Assembly (NCBI GenBank): GCA_051866595.1
Contig: JBJDXI010000112.1
Coordinates: 1 to 9,487 of the forward strand
Length of the DNA: 9,487 nt
DNA from: UBA7702 sp051866595
GTDB lineage: Bacteria > Bacillota > Dehalobacteriia > UBA7702
Direction: 5' to 3'
Below, piece after piece: positions 6,640-9,487 of the stretch. A program made the translations under genes and the position numbers. The notes beneath the pieces are model-generated. The model had not been told where the DNA came from and made no database searches. It saw only the letters and a program-made list of their open reading frames with translations. How positions within the stretch are numbered: position 1 is the stretch's first letter; each line of letters opens with the position of its first letter.

Positions 6640-8486
6640 TGGACGGTTTTATCAACTTGTATAAACCCGCAAATTTTACGTCCCATGACGCCCTGAATAT
6701 TGTCCGGCGTTTCTTTCGGGGAACCAAGATCGGTCATGGAGGAACTTTGGACCCTGATGCCACCGGTGTTCTGCCGGTATGCATTGGTAAAGGAACAAAG
6801 CTTCAGGATCTGGTGATGGGCGGAGATAAGGCTTATGAGGCCGATGTGATTTTCGGCTTGGACAGCCTTTCTCTTGACCGCGGCAGTGAAGTTACCGTGA
6901 CGGATGACGCTTTTGTTCTTGACCGTGATCAATTGGAACAGGTTTTGGAGCGGTTTATCGGCAAACAGATGCAGTACCCGCCGGTGGTTTCCGCCATCAA
7001 ACAGAACGGTGTACCACTTTATAAACGGGCACGCCGGGGCGAAACGGTGGAAACGGAGCCTCGGGCCATTGTGATTTATTCATTGGAATTGGAAAATGTA
7101 TGGGCAGATGAACCGTTTCCCCGGATTCGCATCGCTGTGAGATGCTCTAAAGGAACCTATATCCGTTCTCTCGGGCGGGATATTGGTGAAGCGATGGGAA
7201 CGACGGCGGTGATTGACCGTTTGAATCGGACAGCGTCCGGGATGTTTTCCTTGGAAAATTCCGTGACCCTGGATGAAATCAGGAAATATTGTGAGCGAAA
7301 AGATTATTCTTTTTTAATTCCGATGGATGCCGCCGTGGCGGAGCTTCCTCGGTTTGATGTGAGGGACGGTGCTGAATGGAAAGCCGTTCTTGACGGTAAC
7401 GCATTGCCGGTAAAAGACAGGAAAGACGGGGATGTCTCCGTTTTTGATCCCTGTGGCAAACTGATGGCCGTCGGAAAAATCGAAGACGGATACCTGAAAC
7501 CCCGGAAGATTTTATGGGAGCACCGTAAGCGCAAAGGGCCCATGAAAACAGTGCGGAATCTTTCCGAAATAGATTTCCCCGAAGGCTCCGCCGTGGTGAT
7601 CGGCAATTTTGACGGTGTCCATCTCGGTCATCGTTTCCTGATTGAGCAGTGCGTCAAGGACGCGGAGCGGAAAGGGCTGTCTTCGGTAGTTTTAACTTTT
7701 GATCCTCATCCGAAAGAATATTTCGGTGCCAATGATCATTTTTATCTACAGTCTCTCCGCAAAAAAGAAACGATACTCGATGAATTGGGCGTGGATTTGT
7801 TAGTGAACCTTCCCTTTGACAAGGAAATGGCGAATATGGAACCGCAGCTTTTTTTTGACGAGCTTCTCCGCAAACAGTTACAGGTAAAATCGGTTTATGT
7901 CGGTGATGATTTTTCTTATGGCCGAGGTGCCATGGGAACGGCGGAATCCCTGAGGAAACAGGGAGAAGAATATGGAATAGAGGTTTCCGTGATTCCGAGA
8001 CTGACTTTCGGTGGTGAAATCATCAGTTCCTCCCGGATCAAAGCGGCGCTTCTCGCCGGAAACATCCCCGAGGCCTCCCGCTTGCTGGGACAGCCCTATA
8101 CCGTGAGCGGCGTGGTTCAGCACGGCCGTGAAATCGGCCGCAGTATCGGTTTCCCCACGGCAAATATCTGTTTTGAAGAGGGTATTCTGATTCCCCGTTC
8201 CGGTGTTTATATTTCCCGGGTCCGCTGCGGCGGAAAGAAATATGAGGGTGTAGCCTGTATCGGTAGACGTCCCACCGTGGAAGAGGGACAGCGCGTTAAT
8301 CTGGAGGTTCATCTTCTGGATTTTGATGCGGATCTTTACGGCAAAGAAATATCGGTAACGCTGATCTCCTTTTTGCGCGGAGAAAAAAAATTCGATTCTT
8401 TGGAAGAACTGAAAAGTGCCATCGCTCTGGATACGGAAAAAACGAAAAAATTTTTTCAAAAACGGCGCTCCAACCCTTGCAATTAA
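6639..8486 (+). CDS. truB-ribF: fusion of tRNA pseudouridine-55 synthase TruB and bifunctional riboflavin kinase/FAD synthetase RibF
   Basis: One 615-residue frame encodes two complete enzymes. Residues 1-301 are TruB, which makes pseudouridine 55 in the tRNA T loop. It has GHGGTLDPDATGVLP with catalytic Asp38, KGTYIRSLGRDIG, and a C-terminal PUA-like part ending about KILWEH. Residues 302-615 are RibF, which converts riboflavin to FMN and FAD. It has GNFDGVHLGH (322-331), TFDPHPKEYF, ISSSRIK (462-468), then the kinase part with GFPTAN (504-509) and NLEVHLLDF with the expected catalytic Glu556. Lengths match the separate enzymes. In Bacillota the two genes are usually adjacent but distinct. 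Here no stop codon divides them, and Met302 (ATG 7542) falls where RibF normally starts. The join has no linker beyond about HRKRKGP. It is either a true bifunctional protein, a frame with internal initiation, or a sequencing error that removed a stop. ATG 6639 follows GGAGG (6628-6632). Confidence 0.93.
   Translation: MDGFINLYKPANFTSHDALNIVRRFFRGTKIGHGGTLDPDATGVLPVCIGKGTKLQDLVMGGDKAYEADVIFGLDSLSLDRGSEVTVTDDAFVLDRDQLEQVLERFIGKQMQYPPVVSAIKQNGVPLYKRARRGETVETEPRAIVIYSLELENVWADEPFPRIRIAVRCSKGTYIRSLGRDIGEAMGTTAVIDRLNRTASGMFSLENSVTLDEIRKYCERKDYSFLIPMDAAVAELPRFDVRDGAEWKAVLDGNALPVKDRKDGDVSVFDPCGKLMAVGKIEDGYLKPRKILWEHRKRKGPMKTVRNLSEIDFPEGSAVVIGNFDGVHLGHRFLIEQCVKDAERKGLSSVVLTFDPHPKEYFGANDHFYLQSLRKKETILDELGVDLLVNLPFDKEMANMEPQLFFDELLRKQLQVKSVYVGDDFSYGRGAMGTAESLRKQGEEYGIEVSVIPRLTFGGEIISSSRIKAALLAGNIPEASRLLGQPYTVSGVVQHGREIGRSIGFPTANICFEEGILIPRSGVYISRVRCGGKKYEGVACIGRRPTVEEGQRVNLEVHLLDFDADLYGKEISVTLISFLRGEKKFDSLEELKSAIALDTEKTKKFFQKRRSNPCN
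7533..7544 (+). promoter_or_regulatory. weak internal translation start for RibF inside the fusion
   Basis: AAAGGG (7533-7538) lies only 3 nt before ATG 7542, which is in frame and matches the normal N-terminus of RibF (MKTVRNL). The spacing is short for efficient initiation, so any free RibF would probably be a minor product. It may be the remnant of the original ribF start site. Confidence 0.25.
8444..8457. promoter_or_regulatory. A6T6 palindrome upstream of the rpsO promoter
   Basis: A perfect 14-bp palindrome, GAAAAAATTTTTTC, lies in the last codons of ribF, about 20 bases before the rpsO -35 box. A6T6 tracts bend DNA, and A/T-rich DNA here could act as an UP-like element. It encodes Lys-Lys-Phe-Phe in ribF, so it may be only a coding accident. 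Confidence 0.25.
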
Positions 8487-8505
8487 ATAAAAAATCATTT
8501 ATAAT
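8477..8505 (+). promoter_or_regulatory. sigma-A-type promoter of rpsO
   Basis: A perfect -10 box TATAAT (8500-8505) follows a TTGCAA -35 box (8477-8482, 4 of 6 consensus bases) with exactly 17 bp between. The -35 box lies in the last codons of ribF. Transcription should start near 8511-8513, giving a leader of about 80 nt. No terminator separates ribF from this promoter, so rpsO may also be read through from the main operon. Confidence 0.7.
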
Positions 8506-8511
8506 ATATAG

Positions 8512-8583
8512 CTGTACCGCGTCTTTGTTCTGCGGATTCCTCGTCCCTTTACACAGTTTGCGGCGAATCAAATTTTGGAGGAA
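8512..8583 (+). promoter_or_regulatory. rpsO leader with two competing pairings, candidate S15 autoregulatory element
   Basis: TTCCTC (8537-8542) is perfectly complementary to GAGGAA (8578-8583), which contains the rpsO Shine-Dalgarno site. The overlapping GATTC (8535-8539) can instead pair with GAATC (8565-8569), which would leave the site free. CCGC (8517-8520) can pair with GCGG at 8532-8535 or 8560-8563, and CTGT (8512-8515) with ACAG (8553-8556). S15 represses its own mRNA through varied leader structures in several bacteria. That this leader does so is inference from hand folding. Confidence 0.4.
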
Positions 8584-8591
8584 ATTTAAAA

Positions 8592-8861
8592 ATGGCATTA
8601 GACAAAGCTACCAAAACCGAATTGATTGAGAAATTCAAAACCCATGAAGGCGACACCGGTTCTCCCGAAGTTCAGATTGCGATTCTGACCTACAAAATCA
8701 ACTATCTGAACGAACATCTGAAAGAACATAAAAAAGACCATCACAGCCGCCGCGGTTTGCTGAAAATGGTCGGTCAGAGAAGAAGCCTTCTCAACTATCT
8801 GAAGAAAAAAGATATTGACCGTTATCGTACCATCATCAAAGCTTTGGGTATCAGAAGATAA
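8592..8861 (+). CDS. rpsO: 30S ribosomal protein S15
   Basis: S15 binds 16S rRNA in the central domain at a three-way junction, starts platform assembly and takes part in subunit bridge B4. The 89-residue product has the standard length and the family core TGSPEVQIA (22-30) and HHSRRGLL (50-57). His42, Asp49 and Ser52, which correspond to the 16S-contacting His41, Asp48 and Ser51 counted without Met, are all present. GGAGGA (8577-8582) lies 9 nt before ATG 8592. The gene has its own promoter and terminator, so it can be expressed apart from the main operon, and S15 may repress it through the leader. Confidence 0.98.
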   Translation: MALDKATKTELIEKFKTHEGDTGSPEVQIAILTYKINYLNEHLKEHKKDHHSRRGLLKMVGQRRSLLNYLKKKDIDRYRTIIKALGIRR

Positions 8862-8872
8862 CCTGGATTTTT

Positions 8873-8910
8873 CGGGAGGCCATCGTTTTCGGTGGCTTTC
8901 CGTTTTTTTT
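8873..8910 (+). terminator. intrinsic terminator after rpsO
   Basis: Arms 8873-8885 and 8890-8902 form a 13-bp stem with three G-U pairs and a TTTT loop, directly followed by eight T (8903-8910). It begins 12 bases after the rpsO stop codon and should end most rpsO transcripts, with any read-through entering pnp. Confidence 0.9.
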
Positions 8911-8960
8911 CCATAATTTAGCAGGAAAAAATAAAAATATGTAGAAGATATACAAGATAT

Positions 8961-8966
8961 TATAAT
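8961..8966 (+). promoter_or_regulatory. possible pnp promoter (-10 box)
   Basis: TATAAT (8961-8966) is a perfect -10 box in the A/T-rich gap between the rpsO terminator and pnp. No convincing -35 box lies 16-18 bp upstream (8938-8943 reads TATGTA). A start near 8973 would give a leader of only about 24 nt, carrying AAAGG (8982-8986). Since a strong terminator precedes it, pnp needs either this promoter or read-through. Confidence 0.42.
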
Positions 8967-8996
8967 AAAGAGGTTGAAAAGAAAGGTTATTTGATT

Positions 8997-9487
8997 ATGT
9001 TTGAAAACGCGCTTAAGAAAAGCATGGAAATCGGTGGGCGTACATTGACGCTGGAAACCGGTAAAATGGCGAGACAAGCCAGCGGGGCTGTTTTCGCGAG
9101 TTATGGTGATACACAGGTGCTGGCAACGGCTGTGGGTTCCACGGAACCCAGAGACGGGATTGATTTTTTCCCCCTGACCGTTGACTATGAAGAAAGATTG
9201 TATGCTGTGGGCCGCATCCCCGGCGGATTTATCAAAAGAGAAGGGCGCCCCACGGAAAAAGCGATTCTTTCCGCCCGTATCACGGACCGTCCCTTGAGAC
9301 CCTTGTTCCCCAAAGGCTATAAAAACGATGTACAGGCCGTGATCACGGTTTTATCGGTAGAACAGGATAACGCTCCGGATATTCTCGGTATTAACGGTAT
9401 CTCCGCGGCGCTGCACCTTTCCTTTATTCCTTTTATGGGGCCCATCGGCGCCGTCAGCGTCGGCCGTATCAACGGTGAATATATCAT
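8997..9487 (+). CDS. pnp: polyribonucleotide nucleotidyltransferase (PNPase), 5' part
   Basis: PNPase degrades RNA 3' to 5' with phosphate and can also add tails, and it is part of the RNA-decay machinery. The frame starts at ATG 8997 with AAAGG (8982-8986) 10 nt upstream and stays open to the window edge, giving about 163 of the roughly 700 residues expected. This is the first RNase PH-like domain: ASYGDTQVLATAV, FFPLTVDYEERLYAVGRIPG, the RNA-binding loop GGFIKREGRP (76-85), and ITDRPLRPLFPKGY. The later part, SFIPFMGPIGAV, differs slightly from the more common SDIPFNGPIGAV. The catalytic second RNase PH domain and the KH and S1 domains lie outside. Order after rpsO is the common bacterial arrangement. 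Confidence 0.97.
   Translation, partial: MFENALKKSMEIGGRTLTLETGKMARQASGAVFASYGDTQVLATAVGSTEPRDGIDFFPLTVDYEERLYAVGRIPGGFIKREGRPTEKAILSARITDRPLRPLFPKGYKNDVQAVITVLSVEQDNAPDILGINGISAALHLSFIPFMGPIGAVSVGRINGEYI

Noticed and set aside
8487..8591. Terminator between ribF and rpsO
   Set aside because: No stem followed by a T tract is present. The region is better explained as an rpsO promoter and leader.
1..9487. Mobile element, prophage, defence or biosynthetic system
   Set aside because: Every gene belongs to a conserved housekeeping cluster in common order. No transposase, integrase, attachment repeats or unusual codon blocks were seen.

Overview
This window holds the core nusA-infB gene cluster of a bacterium, almost complete, followed by rpsO and the start of pnp. 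All genes lie on the + strand. The order is rimP, nusA, rnpM (ylxR), ylxQ, infB, rbfA, nrnA, truB fused to ribF, rpsO, pnp. This order, strong Shine-Dalgarno sites and sigma-A-like promoters point to a Bacillota (Firmicutes) member of the clostridial or negativicute type. A negativicute such as a Veillonella or Dialister relative seems plausible, but the window cannot prove it.

Layout. Positions 1-90 carry the tail of an unseen upstream gene and its intrinsic terminator. A near-consensus promoter (100-128) starts the main operon, with a perfect 12-bp palindrome in its spacer. Its short leader has a terminator-like hairpin (152-180) well placed to act as a NusA-dependent attenuator. From 197 to 8486 the genes are packed with gaps of 27 bases or less and four short stop/start overlaps, so they probably form one transcript with translational coupling. 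rpsO has its own promoter, a short leader that may fold over its ribosome binding site, and a strong terminator. pnp starts after this and runs off the right edge.

Functionally this is an information-processing operon. RimP and RbfA mature the 30S subunit and S15 is one of its early-binding proteins. NusA controls pausing and termination. IF2 joins initiator tRNA and the subunits. RnpM and YlxQ are small RNA-binding proteins. NrnA degrades the short oligoribonucleotides that PNPase and other nucleases leave. TruB makes pseudouridine 55 in tRNA. RibF makes FMN and FAD.

I see no mobile element, CRISPR array, tRNA, rRNA or defence module. The notable points are an in-frame fusion of complete TruB and complete RibF, two unrelated sets of 36-bp coding repeats in an enlarged IF2 linker, a long acidic tail on NusA, a candidate NusA attenuator, and an rpsO leader with two mutually exclusive pairings, one of which masks the ribosome binding site.
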